Shown piece after piece: positions 1 through 8,857 of a stretch of 64,000 nt of DNA (positions are counted from its first letter, which is position 1; each line of letters starts with the position of its first letter). Made by a program: the position numbers and the translations under genes. Source of the stretch: DAOTVY01 sp041082245 (lineage in GTDB: Bacteria > Chloroflexota > Chloroflexia > DTKN01); the NCBI GenBank assembly GCA_041082245.1, contig JBDOIE010000015.1:81351-145350 (forward strand), read 5' to 3'. The notes beneath the pieces were generated by a model, which saw only the letters and a program-made list of their open reading frames with translations, was not told where the DNA came from and searched no databases.

Positions 1-466
1 CTGCTTTTCCCTGAAGCAGGAAGGACGAGTTCACGAAGGTTTCATAGTCCATACGCAGGAGATCGACGATCCGCCTTTCAGTCTGTGGTACATTTTCCCC
101 GGCGATCGAGCGCCAGCCCAGAGGGCCAAAGGCTTCCAGCTCCAGACGGGTGCGCCCGGACTTTTTCCCTGCGCCGGCCCCGCCTCTCTGCGCCCGTTCT
201 CGCTGCCGGCGGACCCGGTAAGGGGTTCCTTCCAGAAGGAATTCGAATTCCACCTCCATCTCGTTCGCCCCGGTGGAGATGAGGTCGTCATCCGTGCGTC
301 CGCGGGCGCGCCCCCAGAGCGCCCAGGTGATCGCGTCGAGCAAGGCGGACTTGCCGGCGCCGTTCGGGCCGGAGAGGCACGCCAGGTGGATATCGCCGAA
401 TTCGAGGGGTGGAAGGCCCTCGCGGTAGCACATGAAGTTGCGTAGTCGCAACGCGACCGGGATCAT
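1..466 (-). CDS. sbcC: SbcC/Rad50-like exonuclease ATPase subunit, N-terminal part
   Basis: The first 155 residues of a protein that runs off the window edge. It opens with a RecF/SMC-type strand, followed by a Walker A motif GPNGAGKS at residues 33-40 and then 'LLDAITWALWGRARG', the usual sequence after the P-loop in SbcC/Rad50 proteins. It ends in 'FVNSSFLLQGKA', the Q-loop region of the same family. SbcC pairs with the SbcD nuclease to process DNA ends and hairpins. The ATG at 466 has a GGAGGT ribosome-binding site about 5 bases upstream. The coiled coil, C-terminal ATPase half and any sbcD lie outside. Family assignment is firm; SbcC versus another Rad50-like protein cannot be settled from this piece. 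Confidence 0.85.
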   Translation of the reverse strand, partial: MIPVALRLRNFMCYREGLPPLEFGDIHLACLSGPNGAGKSALLDAITWALWGRARGRTDDDLISTGANEMEVEFEFLLEGTPYRVRRQRERAQRGGAGAGKKSGRTRLELEAFGPLGWRSIAGENVPQTERRIVDLLRMDYETFVNSSFLLQGKA

Positions 467-483
467 CGTGCACCTCCGAAGGT

Positions 484-512
484 AGTCTAGCATATAGCGA
501 CTCTCGGCGCAA
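484..512 (-). promoter_or_regulatory. Promoter of the sbcC-like gene
   Basis: On the minus strand TTGCGC (507-512) and TAGACT (484-489) are separated by 17 bases. This places a start about 10 bases before the sbcC Shine-Dalgarno site. It is back to back with the psuK promoter. Confidence 0.5.
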
Positions 513-518
513 CCGCGT

Positions 519-547
519 TTGTCCCGGGGGCCTATGTGTGCTATAAT
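519..547 (+). promoter_or_regulatory. Promoter of psuK and the response regulators
   Basis: TATAAT at 542-547 is a consensus -10 box. TTGTCC at 519-524 is a weak -35 box with a 17-base spacer. Transcription would begin near 554, about 20 bases before the psuK start. Confidence 0.55.
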
Positions 548-575
548 CGGTATATCGTGGGGTACAGGAGAGCGC

Positions 576-1511
576 ATGGAAGAGGCGTGGCAGCCCGAAG
601 TCCTCGTGATCGGCGCAGCGTGCCTGGATATCAAGGGGCACGTGTCCGGCCCCGTGCATCCCGGAACCTCGAATCCCGGGCGCGTACGTATCAGCATTGG
701 CGGGGTTGCCCGTAACATCGCCGAGAACCTCGCGCGATTGGGGACACGCACGACGCTGCTCGCCGTCGTGGCGCGTGATCCGTTCGGGGAGCAGATCGTG
801 AAGCACACGGGCGCCGCGGGCGTGGACGTGAGCCAGGTGCTCTTCAGCCGCGACCAGCGGACCAGCGCTTATCTAGCGATCGTGGATGGGGAAGGGAACC
901 TTACGGCCGCAGTGGATGACACGGCCACGACGGCAGAATTGACCCCGCGCTACGTCTACCGGCGGCGCCGCCTGTTTCGAGCGGCGCGCATGGTTGTGGT
1001 CGATGCCAACACACCGGTCGCCACGGCACAGACGGTACTCCGGATCGCGCATCACTACCGAGTTCCAGTATGCCTCGATCCTGTTTCCTATGAGTTGGCG
1101 CGCAGGTACCGGGAGCTGATCGGCCAATTCCACCTGTTGACCTGTGGACAAGTGGAAGCCGAGGCGCTGCTCGAGCAACCTGTACGTTCGCGCCGCGAGG
1201 CGACCGCAGCGGCGCGGCGGCTCGTCAGCACTGGCACTGCGGTGGCCCTGATCAGCCTAGGAGGGGGCGGGGTCGTGTATGCGACCACGGAGAACAGCGG
1301 CTATGTTCCAGCCCTGAGGTGTCCCATCGTGGATCCGACGGGTGCGGCAGATGCACTTACGGCCACGGTGATCTACGGGCTGGTGAACGGATTCTCACTG
1401 GATGAAGCGGTCTGGTTGGGAGTCTCCGCGGCTACCGTTACCCTGCAGTCGACGGAAACGGTGCGCTCGGACCTCAGTCTGGACCTGCTATATCAACAGC
1501 TGGTGAGCTGA
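576..1511 (+). CDS. psuK: PfkB-family carbohydrate kinase, probably pseudouridine kinase
   Basis: A 311-residue PfkB/ribokinase-fold kinase. The N-terminal sugar-binding signature GGVARNIAENLARLG is at residues 42-56. The ATP-site signature DPTGAADAL is at 253-261; the catalytic Asp (259) is kept, although the usual GAGD reads GAAD. The segment before the first signature (SNPGRVRIS) and the central 'DPVS' closely follow the E. coli pseudouridine kinase pattern, which is why I prefer PsuK over ribokinase or fructokinase. PsuK phosphorylates pseudouridine so that PsuG can split it; no psuG is in view. The ATG at 576 is chosen because ACAGGAG precedes it and the visible promoter ends just upstream. 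Confidence 0.72.
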   Translation: MEEAWQPEVLVIGAACLDIKGHVSGPVHPGTSNPGRVRISIGGVARNIAENLARLGTRTTLLAVVARDPFGEQIVKHTGAAGVDVSQVLFSRDQRTSAYLAIVDGEGNLTAAVDDTATTAELTPRYVYRRRRLFRAARMVVVDANTPVATAQTVLRIAHHYRVPVCLDPVSYELARRYRELIGQFHLLTCGQVEAEALLEQPVRSRREATAAARRLVSTGTAVALISLGGGGVVYATTENSGYVPALRCPIVDPTGAADALTATVIYGLVNGFSLDEAVWLGVSAATVTLQSTETVRSDLSLDLLYQQLVS

Positions 1512-1514
1512 ACC

Positions 1515-2888
1515 ATGGCGGAGCACCGGGCAACCATTCTCATTGCGGACGACGATCCGCGGATCCTCCAGTTGCTGCGTACGTATCTGGAAAGCCTCGG
1601 CTACCGCACCCTCCTGAGCCAGACAGGCAACGACGCCGTTCAGGTTGCTCAAGAGAATGTACCGGATCTGGTAATCCTGGATGTGATGATGCCCCAGATG
1701 GACGGATTCGAGGTCTGCCGCCAGCTGCGCAACGATACCCGCACGAGCCATGTCCCGATCCTGATGCTCACCTCCCGGACTACGCTCGAAGCCAAGCTCA
1801 CCGGTTTCGAGTCCGGGGCGGATGACTATATGACCAAGCCTTTCGAGCTCGCAGAATTGCGCGCGCGGATTCACGCGCTGTTGCGGCGTTCGAGGGAAAT
1901 GCAGGTGCGCAGCCCTCTGACGGGCCTTCCAGGCAACCGGCTGCTGCTGGAAGAGCTGCGCCATCGGATTCAACGCCAACAGCCGTTCGCGTTCCTGCTC
2001 GTCGATATCGATTACTTCAAGGCATTCAACGACGCGTACGGTTTCCTGCGGGGCGACGAGGCGATTCGCCTTCTCGGACGCCTCGTCGAGGAGACGGTGC
2101 ATGCAGCGGGTGTGCCGGGCGATTTCGTGGGGCACATCGGGGGCGACGACTTTGCGGTCATCACGCACCCCGAGCACGCGGAGTCGATTTGCCGTGCCTT
2201 GATCGAGCGTTTCGACGCGAGCGTCGGAGAGCTGTACGACCCGGCGGACCGAGAACGGGGCTATCTCCGCGGCTACGATCGCCACGGAGTGCCGCACCGT
2301 TTTCCCCTGATGACGATCTCCATCGGGGTGGTCATGACCCTCGAGCGCAAATTCACCGACCCGGAGGAAGTGAGCCGCACCGCCGCAGAGATGAAGCAGT
2401 ATGCGAAACGGTTTCCGGGCAGCAACTATGCGGTCGATCAGCGTGGACGGCAACCTCCGCGCCTGGTGATGCCGGAGCGCCGCGGCCGCCGGCGCGCGGT
2501 ATCGATCGCGGTGTGCGGAATGGAGCGAGACCTGCTGGAACTGATCCAGCTCGAGATGGAAAAGAACGGGCACACGGTCGCCCTTTATGAGCGTGGAGAC
2601 GAATTGCTGGAAGCCTGTCGGCGTTCCTCTCCTGGCATCGTGGTGCTCGATGCGTTCCAGCAGGGTATGTCCGTGTGGTCGCTTTGCCGCGAACTTCGAG
2701 CGATGGATAGCCTGCGCTATCGCCCGATCCTGCTCTTGTCGACCGATCCGGAGGACGAGGAACGCGCGTTTCAGGCTCACGCGGATGCCTTCCTCCTGAA
2801 GCCGTTCTCGCTGAGGCGCCTTGTTGCCTGTATCGACGACCTGCTCGACCGGTCGCCGAACCATAACGAACCGAACAACACGGAGTGA
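1515..2888 (+). CDS. Response regulator: receiver, GGDEF-like, receiver
   Basis: A 457-residue three-domain signalling protein. Residues about 6-125 form a receiver domain with acidic pocket DDD (12-14), phospho-acceptor Asp56 and the lysine in 'MTKPF'. A diguanylate-cyclase-like domain follows, with active-site motif GGDDF at 209-213 in place of GGDEF. About 110 residues (roughly 328-446) form a second receiver with Asp near 379 (VVLDAF) and 'LLKPF', but it lacks the normal double-acidic N-terminal pocket, so it may not be phosphorylated. The GGDDF variant leaves catalysis uncertain. The start is 3 bases after the psuK stop and the next response regulator follows by 4 bases, so the three are co-transcribed. 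Confidence 0.85.
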   Translation: MAEHRATILIADDDPRILQLLRTYLESLGYRTLLSQTGNDAVQVAQENVPDLVILDVMMPQMDGFEVCRQLRNDTRTSHVPILMLTSRTTLEAKLTGFESGADDYMTKPFELAELRARIHALLRRSREMQVRSPLTGLPGNRLLLEELRHRIQRQQPFAFLLVDIDYFKAFNDAYGFLRGDEAIRLLGRLVEETVHAAGVPGDFVGHIGGDDFAVITHPEHAESICRALIERFDASVGELYDPADRERGYLRGYDRHGVPHRFPLMTISIGVVMTLERKFTDPEEVSRTAAEMKQYAKRFPGSNYAVDQRGRQPPRLVMPERRGRRRAVSIAVCGMERDLLELIQLEMEKNGHTVALYERGDELLEACRRSSPGIVVLDAFQQGMSVWSLCRELRAMDSLRYRPILLLSTDPEDEERAFQAHADAFLLKPFSLRRLVACIDDLLDRSPNHNEPNNTE

Positions 2889-2892
2889 AGCG

Positions 2893-3360
2893 ATGGGCAC
2901 TGTGTTGGTGGTAGATGACGAACGGGCCATCGTGAAGTTGATCGAGGCCAACCTGCGCCTGGAAAACTTTCAGGTGATCACCGCGATGGACGGCCTTCAG
3001 GCCCTTCAGCAGGTGAAGGAAAAGAAGCCCGATCTGATCATCCTCGACATCATGATGCCGCATATGGACGGATGGCAGGTATTACAGAGGGTACGGCAGG
3101 ACGACGAACTGCGGGACATCCCTGTGGTCGTGCTCACTGCACGCACCGGCGACGCAGATATCATCCGCGGGTGGGAATTGGGGGCGGACGAGTACATCAC
3201 CAAGCCGTTCAGCCCGCTTGCGCTCGTCAAGACCGTGCAAATGGTGTTGAAGCAGTCGCCAGAGGAACGCCGCGCACGGCGCCAGCGGGAAATCGTGCGC
3301 GCTCAGCTGCTCCATAACCTGCGCGATCGAAGGGACCAGGGCCACGAATCGCTCGTTTGA
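2893..3360 (+). CDS. Single-domain response regulator
   Basis: A 155-residue CheY/Spo0F-like receiver with acidic pocket D8-D9, phospho-acceptor Asp52 (IILDIMMP), conserved Thr in 'VVLTA' and Lys in 'YITKPFSP'. No DNA-binding domain follows; only about 30 basic residues (RRARRQRE...) extend beyond the receiver. It would relay a phosphoryl group or act by protein contact. The ATG at 2893 overlaps the Shine-Dalgarno-like GGAGTGAAG at the end of the upstream regulator. No cognate kinase is adjacent; the nearest histidine kinase in view is at 38.5 kb and has no evident link. Confidence 0.85.
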   Translation: MGTVLVVDDERAIVKLIEANLRLENFQVITAMDGLQALQQVKEKKPDLIILDIMMPHMDGWQVLQRVRQDDELRDIPVVVLTARTGDADIIRGWELGADEYITKPFSPLALVKTVQMVLKQSPEERRARRQREIVRAQLLHNLRDRRDQGHESLV

Positions 3361-3372
3361 ACGTACACAGGA

Positions 3373-3403
3373 CAGGGCGCCCTGCCTTGGGCAGGGCGCC
3401 CTG
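3373..3403. terminator. Bidirectional hairpin between convergent genes
   Basis: A perfect 13-bp stem CAGGGCGCCCTGC / GCAGGGCGCCCTG with a 5-base loop lies between the response-regulator stop (3360) and the clpC stop (3413). The T-tract on the plus side is weak (CGCTTGTTCC). It probably ends transcription from both sides. Confidence 0.65.
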
Positions 3404-3412
3404 CGCTTGTTC

Positions 3413-5911
3413 CTATTCCGGGACGACCCTCTCCACGACCGGGACAGTCTCCGCAGCCGGGCACGGTCCCTGGCATCGGAAGACGATCCTCCCTTCCTCG
3501 GCGTCGACAACGATGGTGTCGCCGGGGCGGAACTCCCCTTTCAACAGGCTCCGGGAAAGCGGGGTCTCGACGAGGCGCTGGATGGTGCGACGCAGCGGGC
3601 GCGCTCCATAGACGGGGTTGTATCCCTCACGCACCAGAAGCTCTTTCGCAGCGGGCGTGAGCTCGACCTGTACCCCCTGCTCGGCCAGACGTTTGCCCAC
3701 ATCCCGCATCTGCAGGTCGACGATCTGCAGGAGCTCCTCGAGGGTGAGGGAATGGAAGATGATCACCTCGTCGATGCGGTTCAGGAATTCGGGCCGGAAG
3801 GTTGCCTTGAGGGCTTCCTCTACCTTCCTCCGCATCTCAGCTTCGTCCAGGATGTTCGCCTCACGCCGCGCGGCTGAAAAGCCGATGCCCGAAGAAGCCC
3901 GGATGTGCTCCGTGCCCACGTTGGAGGTCATAATGATCACGGTGTTCCGAAAGTCGACCGTGTGCCCCTGGCCATCCGTGAGCCGGCCGTCGTCCAGCAC
4001 CTGCAGCAGCGTGTTAAAGACTTCCGGATGCGCCTTTTCCACTTCATCGAACAGGATGACCTGATACGGCCGCCGCCGGACGGCCTCCGTGAGCTGGCCA
4101 CCCTCCTCATACCCTACATACCCCGGGGGTGCGCCGATCATTCGCGAGACGGTGTGCTTTTCCTGGTATTCGCTCATGTCGATGCGCGTCATGGCGTTTT
4201 CGTCGTCGAAGAGGAACTCGGCAAGGGCTTTTGCGAGCTCCGTTTTTCCCACCCCGGTAGGGCCGAGGAAGATGAAGGAGCCGATGGGCCGCCTTGGGTC
4301 CTTCAGCCCGGCGCGGGCGCGGCGGATCGCGTCCGAGATCGCCGCGACCGCTTCCTCTTGGCCCACGACACGCTGGTGCAGTCGGGCCTCCATCTCCAGA
4401 AGCTTTTCTTTCTCTCCCTCGAGCATGCGGCTCACAGGGATGCCCGTCCAGGATGCGACGACCTCGGCAATGTCCTCGGCGTCCACCACCTCATCCAGGC
4501 CGGCCTCCTGCAGCCACCGCTCCCGCTTTTCCCGCAGCTCCTGCTCCAGTGCCAGGTGCCGGGAGCGGGCGTAGGCAGCCGCTTCGTAGTCCTGCCGCAA
4601 CGCCGCCTCTTCCTCTTCCTGGGCCAGCCGGCGCAGCTCCTCCTCCATGGCTTTCAGCTCTGGAGGCATGCTGTAGATGTCGATGCGCAGCTTCGCGGCC
4701 GCCTCGTCCACAAGGTCGATCGCCTTATCCGGGAGGTGCCGCTCGCTGATATAGCGGGCAGCAAGGCGGGCAGCAGCCTCGAGGGCCTCATCGGAGATCC
4801 GCAGCCCGTGGTGCTCCTCGTAGCGGCTGCGCAGACCGCGCAGCATCTCTACCGTCTGCTCCACGGAAGGCTCTTCGATATAGACCGGGGAGAAGCGCCG
4901 CTCCAGCGCCGAGTCCTTTTCGATGTAGCGTCGGTAGTCGTCCACCGTGGTCGCGCCGATGCACTGCAGCTCGCCCCGGGAAAGGGCGGGCTTCAGCATG
5001 TTGGAAGCGTCGATCGCTCCGGAGGCTGCCCCGGCGCCAACCACAGTGTGGAGTTCGTCGATGAACAGGATGATCTCGCCCTGCGCGTTCCGGACTTCGT
5101 CCAACACTGCTTTCAGGCGTTCCTCGAACTCCCCGCGGAATTTGGACCCAGCCACCAACGCGGCCAGGTCCAGGGCCAGGATACGCTTGTTCCGGAGTGG
5201 CTCCGGAACGTCGCCCGCAACGATCTTCTGAGCCAGGCCTTCCGCGATCGCAGTCTTGCCTACCCCGGTTTCGCCGATGATTACCGGATTGTTCTTCGTG
5301 CGCCGGGCAAGGATCTGGATTACGCGCCGGATCTCTGCATCCCGGCCGATCACCGGATCCAACCGGCCCTGGCGCGCCATCTCGGTCAGATCGTGGCTGT
5401 AGCGCTCCAGGATGCGGTACTTGCTTTCCGCGCGGGGATCTGTCACCCGCTGGCCCTTGCGAAGGTCCATAATCGCTTGATAGAGCAGATCGCGTGTGAC
5501 CCCGTGCTCCCGCAGCAAGCGCGCGGAGGGAGAATCCCGCTCCGAGGCGATCGCAAGGAGGAGGTGATCCGTACCGACGTACTCGTCCTTCAAGAGCTGT
5601 GCTTCCCGTTGCGCCTGGTCGAAGACCCACTTGGCTCGCGGGGTCAGATAGACCTGTCCGGGCGTTCCGTACAGGGGCGGCCGGAAGCTGCGGGGCAACC
5701 CCGCGAGTTCCATCTCCAGCCGATCGTCCAGTTCCGACACCGGTACGCCGAGCTTTCCCAGCACGGCACGGGGAACCCCTTCCTCCTGGCGCAACAGCGC
5801 AAGGAACAGGTGCTCAACATCCAGCTGGCTGTGCTGGAACTGTTGCATCAGGTCCTGCGCCAGTTGCAGGACTTCCTGCGCATGTTCTGTTAACCGATCG
5901 AATCGCAACAT
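3413..5911 (-). CDS. clpC: ATP-dependent Clp protease ATP-binding subunit ClpC
   Basis: An 832-residue Hsp100 unfoldase that feeds substrates to ClpP. It has a Clp N-terminal double repeat (about 1-145), a first AAA module with Walker A GETGVGKT near 211, a UVR-like coiled segment near 430-465 (LRQDYEAAAYARSRH), and a second AAA module with GPTGVGKT near 548. The C-terminal small domain starts 'YGARPLRRTIQRLVE'. The mid-domain UVR motif is the ClpC hallmark and separates it from ClpB and ClpA. I choose the ATG at 5911 (MLRFDRLTEHA), with GGAG 8 bases upstream, over an in-frame ATG 12 codons earlier. No ctsR, mcsA or mcsB is next to it, so regulation differs from the Bacillus operon. Confidence 0.95.
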   Translation of the reverse strand: MLRFDRLTEHAQEVLQLAQDLMQQFQHSQLDVEHLFLALLRQEEGVPRAVLGKLGVPVSELDDRLEMELAGLPRSFRPPLYGTPGQVYLTPRAKWVFDQAQREAQLLKDEYVGTDHLLLAIASERDSPSARLLREHGVTRDLLYQAIMDLRKGQRVTDPRAESKYRILERYSHDLTEMARQGRLDPVIGRDAEIRRVIQILARRTKNNPVIIGETGVGKTAIAEGLAQKIVAGDVPEPLRNKRILALDLAALVAGSKFRGEFEERLKAVLDEVRNAQGEIILFIDELHTVVGAGAASGAIDASNMLKPALSRGELQCIGATTVDDYRRYIEKDSALERRFSPVYIEEPSVEQTVEMLRGLRSRYEEHHGLRISDEALEAAARLAARYISERHLPDKAIDLVDEAAAKLRIDIYSMPPELKAMEEELRRLAQEEEEAALRQDYEAAAYARSRHLALEQELREKRERWLQEAGLDEVVDAEDIAEVVASWTGIPVSRMLEGEKEKLLEMEARLHQRVVGQEEAVAAISDAIRRARAGLKDPRRPIGSFIFLGPTGVGKTELAKALAEFLFDDENAMTRIDMSEYQEKHTVSRMIGAPPGYVGYEEGGQLTEAVRRRPYQVILFDEVEKAHPEVFNTLLQVLDDGRLTDGQGHTVDFRNTVIIMTSNVGTEHIRASSGIGFSAARREANILDEAEMRRKVEEALKATFRPEFLNRIDEVIIFHSLTLEELLQIVDLQMRDVGKRLAEQGVQVELTPAAKELLVREGYNPVYGARPLRRTIQRLVETPLSRSLLKGEFRPGDTIVVDAEEGRIVFRCQGPCPAAETVPVVERVVPE

Positions 5912-5918
5912 AGTCGAT

Positions 5919-5933
5919 CTCCTGCAGCAGGAG
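5919..5933 (-). promoter_or_regulatory. Hairpin covering the clpC ribosome-binding site
   Basis: CTCCTGCAGCAGGAG is a perfect inverted repeat. In the clpC mRNA it reads CTCCTG-CTG-CAGGAG, and the second arm contains the GGAG Shine-Dalgarno sequence 8 bases before the ATG. Pairing would hide the ribosome site. A temperature-sensitive or other translational switch is an inference. Confidence 0.45.
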
Positions 5934-5996
5934 ATTTCCCGCTGCACGCCGCAAGATATCCCAAATGCGGCACTGGTTGCGGTAATCTACAGCACC

Positions 5997-6025
5997 ATTA
6001 TAGGTTTTCGCCCGCCGGGCGTCAA
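5997..6025 (-). promoter_or_regulatory. Promoter of clpC
   Basis: On the minus strand TTGACG (6020-6025) and consensus TATAAT (5997-6002) are 17 bases apart. The -35 box overlaps the hflX stop codon. The leader to clpC is about 75 bases. No CIRCE or CtsR-type repeat is seen. Confidence 0.7.
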
Positions 6026-7365
6026 GAAGAGCCTGCCTTCGCCGCCAGGCCAGCGTACGCATGGAGGAAGCGTCGCGGTAACTTGCCCCGCAAGTAGACC
6101 CCTTCAGGGCGATACTCCTCTTCCGCTACCTGCCCACGCTCGCGGAAAAGAGCCACGAGTTCCTGGTGCGTATACGGTACCGTGACCTCCAGAGGAACAC
6201 TGTCCGTGGCCAGGCGTTCCTCGATGCACTGGAGCAACCGATCCAGCCCCCAGCCGTAGCGGGCCGAAATGGTGACATAATCTGCGGGCATGCCCAGTTC
6301 TACCGCCATCCGGGAAACCTCTTCGGCGTCGAGCGTGGGGGCGATGCGGTCCACCTTGTTCAACGCGGTGATGCAGGGGATCCGGTCGGCACCGAGTTCA
6401 CAGAGCACCCGCTGGACCGTCTCGGCCTGCTCCTGGGCGTTGGGGTGACTGATGTCCAGCACGTGGATCAGAAGATCGGCTTCCGCGATCTCTTCCAGCG
6501 TCGCACGGAAAGCGGCGACCAGCGTCGTCGGGAGCCGCTGGATGAAGCCTACGGTGTCGGTGAGCAGGGCCTCTCGTCCGCTCGGGAGGGAAAAACGGCG
6601 GGTCGTCGGGTCCAGCGTTGCGAACAGCTGGTCCTGGACCAGCACGTTCGCGCCGCACAATGCGTTCAGCAATGTCGACTTTCCTGCGTTCGTGTAGCCG
6701 ACCAGCGACACGACCGGGATGCCGGCACGCTTGCGCCGGGCGCGGTACAGTTCGCGGTGCGTGTGCACCTCCTGCAGGCGCCGCTTCAGGGTGCGGATCC
6801 GCTCCCGGATATGCCGGCGGTCCGTCTCGAGCTGGGTCTCGCCCGGGCCGCGAAGGCCCACTCCACCGACGCCTTGCCGCGAGAGGTGCGTCCACCGCCC
6901 ACGTAGCCGGGGAAGCAGGTACTCGTACTGCGCCAGCTCTACCTGCAGCCGCCCCTCCGCGGTGTGCGCGTGCCGGGCAAAGATGTCCAGGATCAGACCG
7001 GTACGGTCGACGACCCGCACGTCCCACGCTTCTTCCAGGTTGGATGCCTGTCCTGCGGTCACCTCGTGGTCCAGGATGACCAGGTTAAAGCCCAGCGTTT
7101 CTTTCAACCGGCCAATTTCTTCCACCTTGCCACGCCCCAGGAATGTCCCCGGGTGCGGTCGGGCCAGTCGCTGAAACGTCTGCCCGACCACTTCCACCCC
7201 CGCCGTCCGGGCCAGCTGGACAAGCTCCTCCAGGGAATCCTCGGCACGCCACGAGGTTCCGCGGCTGTCCTGCAGTTCGATTCCGACCAGGAAGGCCCGC
7301 TCCTCCAGCGTAGCGACGATCGGTCGTCCCTGGCTTGGTTCCCCGCTTTCCCCTCCACGTTCCAT
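6022..7365 (-). CDS. hflX: Ribosome-associated GTPase HflX
   Basis: A 447-residue protein with the N-terminal HflX domain (about 20-210), including 'PHPGTFLGRGKVEEI' and the family's glycine-rich 'GVGGVGLRGPGETQLE'. The GTPase domain follows, with G1 GYTNAGKST near 222, G3 'DTVGF' and G4 'NKVD'. HflX splits stalled or heat-damaged 70S ribosomes. The ATG at 7365 has GGGAGGAGCGGA just upstream. It lies 31 bases after rtcB and is probably co-transcribed with it, pairing ribosome rescue with RNA repair. Length and motifs are normal for the family. Confidence 0.95.
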   Translation of the reverse strand: MERGGESGEPSQGRPIVATLEERAFLVGIELQDSRGTSWRAEDSLEELVQLARTAGVEVVGQTFQRLARPHPGTFLGRGKVEEIGRLKETLGFNLVILDHEVTAGQASNLEEAWDVRVVDRTGLILDIFARHAHTAEGRLQVELAQYEYLLPRLRGRWTHLSRQGVGGVGLRGPGETQLETDRRHIRERIRTLKRRLQEVHTHRELYRARRKRAGIPVVSLVGYTNAGKSTLLNALCGANVLVQDQLFATLDPTTRRFSLPSGREALLTDTVGFIQRLPTTLVAAFRATLEEIAEADLLIHVLDISHPNAQEQAETVQRVLCELGADRIPCITALNKVDRIAPTLDAEEVSRMAVELGMPADYVTISARYGWGLDRLLQCIEERLATDSVPLEVTVPYTHQELVALFRERGQVAEEEYRPEGVYLRGKLPRRFLHAYAGLAAKAGSS

Positions 7366-7396
7366 TCCGCTCCTCCCGCCACTGGGCGAACGGCTG

Positions 7397-8857
7397 CTAT
7401 CCCTTGACCACGCCCAGCGGGCGCAGGCGTACGACCTTGCGGCAGAGCCCCGCCCCGTGCATGACGTCCACGACGTTGCTCACGTCCTTGTAGGCCTCTG
7501 GCATCTCTTCGGCCAGGATGTCGCGCTCCGTGGACATCACGATGATTCCCTTGGCCTCCAGTTCCCGACGGATGTTGCGTCCCTGGCCACGCTTGATGGC
7601 TGCAGCCCGGCTGAGCACACGGCCGGCACCGTGGCAGCTGCTTCCCCAGGTCTCTTCCAGAGCCAGCGGAAGGCCGACGAGGATGTAGGAGGCGCGTCCC
7701 ATGTCCCCCGGGACGAGCACGGGCTGGCCGACGGACCGGTAGTCCTCGGGGATCTCGGGCCGGCCGGCCGGAAACGCGCGCGTTGCCCCCTTGCGGTGCA
7801 CACAAAGCAGCCGCTCCTTGCCGTTCACTCGATGCTTCTCCATCTTGGCGATGTTGTGTGCCACGTCGTAGACGAGCTGCATGTCCAGTGCTTGAGGGGT
7901 TGTCTTCAGCGCGTGGGCAAACGCCTGCCGAGCCAGGTGCGTCAAACACTGGCGGTTCGCCCAGGCATAGTTTGCCGCGCACGCCATTGCGGCCAGGTAA
8001 GCCTGTCCTTCGGGAGAGCGTACCGGCGCGCAGGCCAGCTGGCGATCGGGCAGGGAGATGCCGTATTTCCTCGTCGCCTCACCCATCACTTTCAGGAAGT
8101 CATCGCAGATCTGGTGGCCGAAACCTCGCGAGCCGGAATGGATCTGCAGCACGATCTGGTCCTTGTACAGCCCGAAAACCCGCGCCACTTCCGGGTCGAA
8201 TACCTCATCTACCACGCTGATTTCCAGGAAGTGGTTGCCCGAGCCCAGCGTACCCAACTGGTTCCGGCCACGCTCGAAGGCACGCGGGCTGTAGCGACGT
8301 GCGATCCCTACGTCTGCTCCCGGAAGCGCACCCCGCTCCTCGCAGTGCTCTACGTCCTGCGGCCAACCGTAGCCGTGCTCGACGGCCCACTGGGCACCCC
8401 GGACGAGCGCTCCCTCGGCACGTGACAGGTCCGAAAGGATATCGCCCCGCGAGCCTACACCGGCCGGCACATCCCGATGGAGCGCCGCCACGAGTTCCCG
8501 AATCTTCGGTTGGATGTCCGAGAGCGTCAGGTTCGTACGCACGACGCGGATCCCGCAGTTGATGTCGTAGCCCACTCCTCCCGGGGAAACCACACCGTCT
8601 TCCTCCGGATCGAAAGCGGCAACTCCGCCGATAGGGAACCCGTAGCCCCAGTGCATATCGGGCATCGCGAGCGATCGGCCGACGATCCCGGGCATGCAGG
8701 CGACGTTCCGCGCCTGCTCCGGGCTACGGTCCTGCACGATTTGCTCGATCAACTGTTGGTCCGCGTAGATGCGTGCAGGAACCCGCATGTCCCCGCTTCG
8801 GGGGATATCCCAGCGGTAAGCATCGACCTGTACCAGTCCATATTCCTTGATGCCCAT
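7397..8857 (-). CDS. rtcB: RNA-splicing ligase RtcB
   Basis: A 486-residue GTP- and Mn-dependent RNA ligase that joins 2',3'-cyclic phosphate or 3'-phosphate ends to 5'-OH ends. Visible motifs include the metal-binding Cys in 'GGVGYDINCGIRV', the metal His in 'GSGNHFLEI', 'IHSGSRGFGHQI', the guanylylated His in 'CHGAGRVLSR', and the C-terminal 'HGAGLCRKVVRLRPLGVVKG', which ends in the usual invariant Gly. The ATG at 8857 has AGGAGGACATCCC before it. No archease gene is nearby, so it may work alone. It probably starts a two-gene unit with hflX. Confidence 0.96.
   Translation of the reverse strand: MGIKEYGLVQVDAYRWDIPRSGDMRVPARIYADQQLIEQIVQDRSPEQARNVACMPGIVGRSLAMPDMHWGYGFPIGGVAAFDPEEDGVVSPGGVGYDINCGIRVVRTNLTLSDIQPKIRELVAALHRDVPAGVGSRGDILSDLSRAEGALVRGAQWAVEHGYGWPQDVEHCEERGALPGADVGIARRYSPRAFERGRNQLGTLGSGNHFLEISVVDEVFDPEVARVFGLYKDQIVLQIHSGSRGFGHQICDDFLKVMGEATRKYGISLPDRQLACAPVRSPEGQAYLAAMACAANYAWANRQCLTHLARQAFAHALKTTPQALDMQLVYDVAHNIAKMEKHRVNGKERLLCVHRKGATRAFPAGRPEIPEDYRSVGQPVLVPGDMGRASYILVGLPLALEETWGSSCHGAGRVLSRAAAIKRGQGRNIRRELEAKGIIVMSTERDILAEEMPEAYKDVSNVVDVMHGAGLCRKVVRLRPLGVVKG

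Noticed and set aside
3905..5893. Long plus-strand open frame (over 600 codons) opposite clpC
   Set aside because: Its translation shows no recognisable motif, and clpC motifs fill the other strand. High GC with biased codons leaves the antisense frame open.
5912..6021. CIRCE or CtsR operator upstream of clpC
   Set aside because: No TTAGCACTC-N9-GAGTGCTAA-like or tandem heptad repeat is present; only the hairpin at the ribosome site was found.
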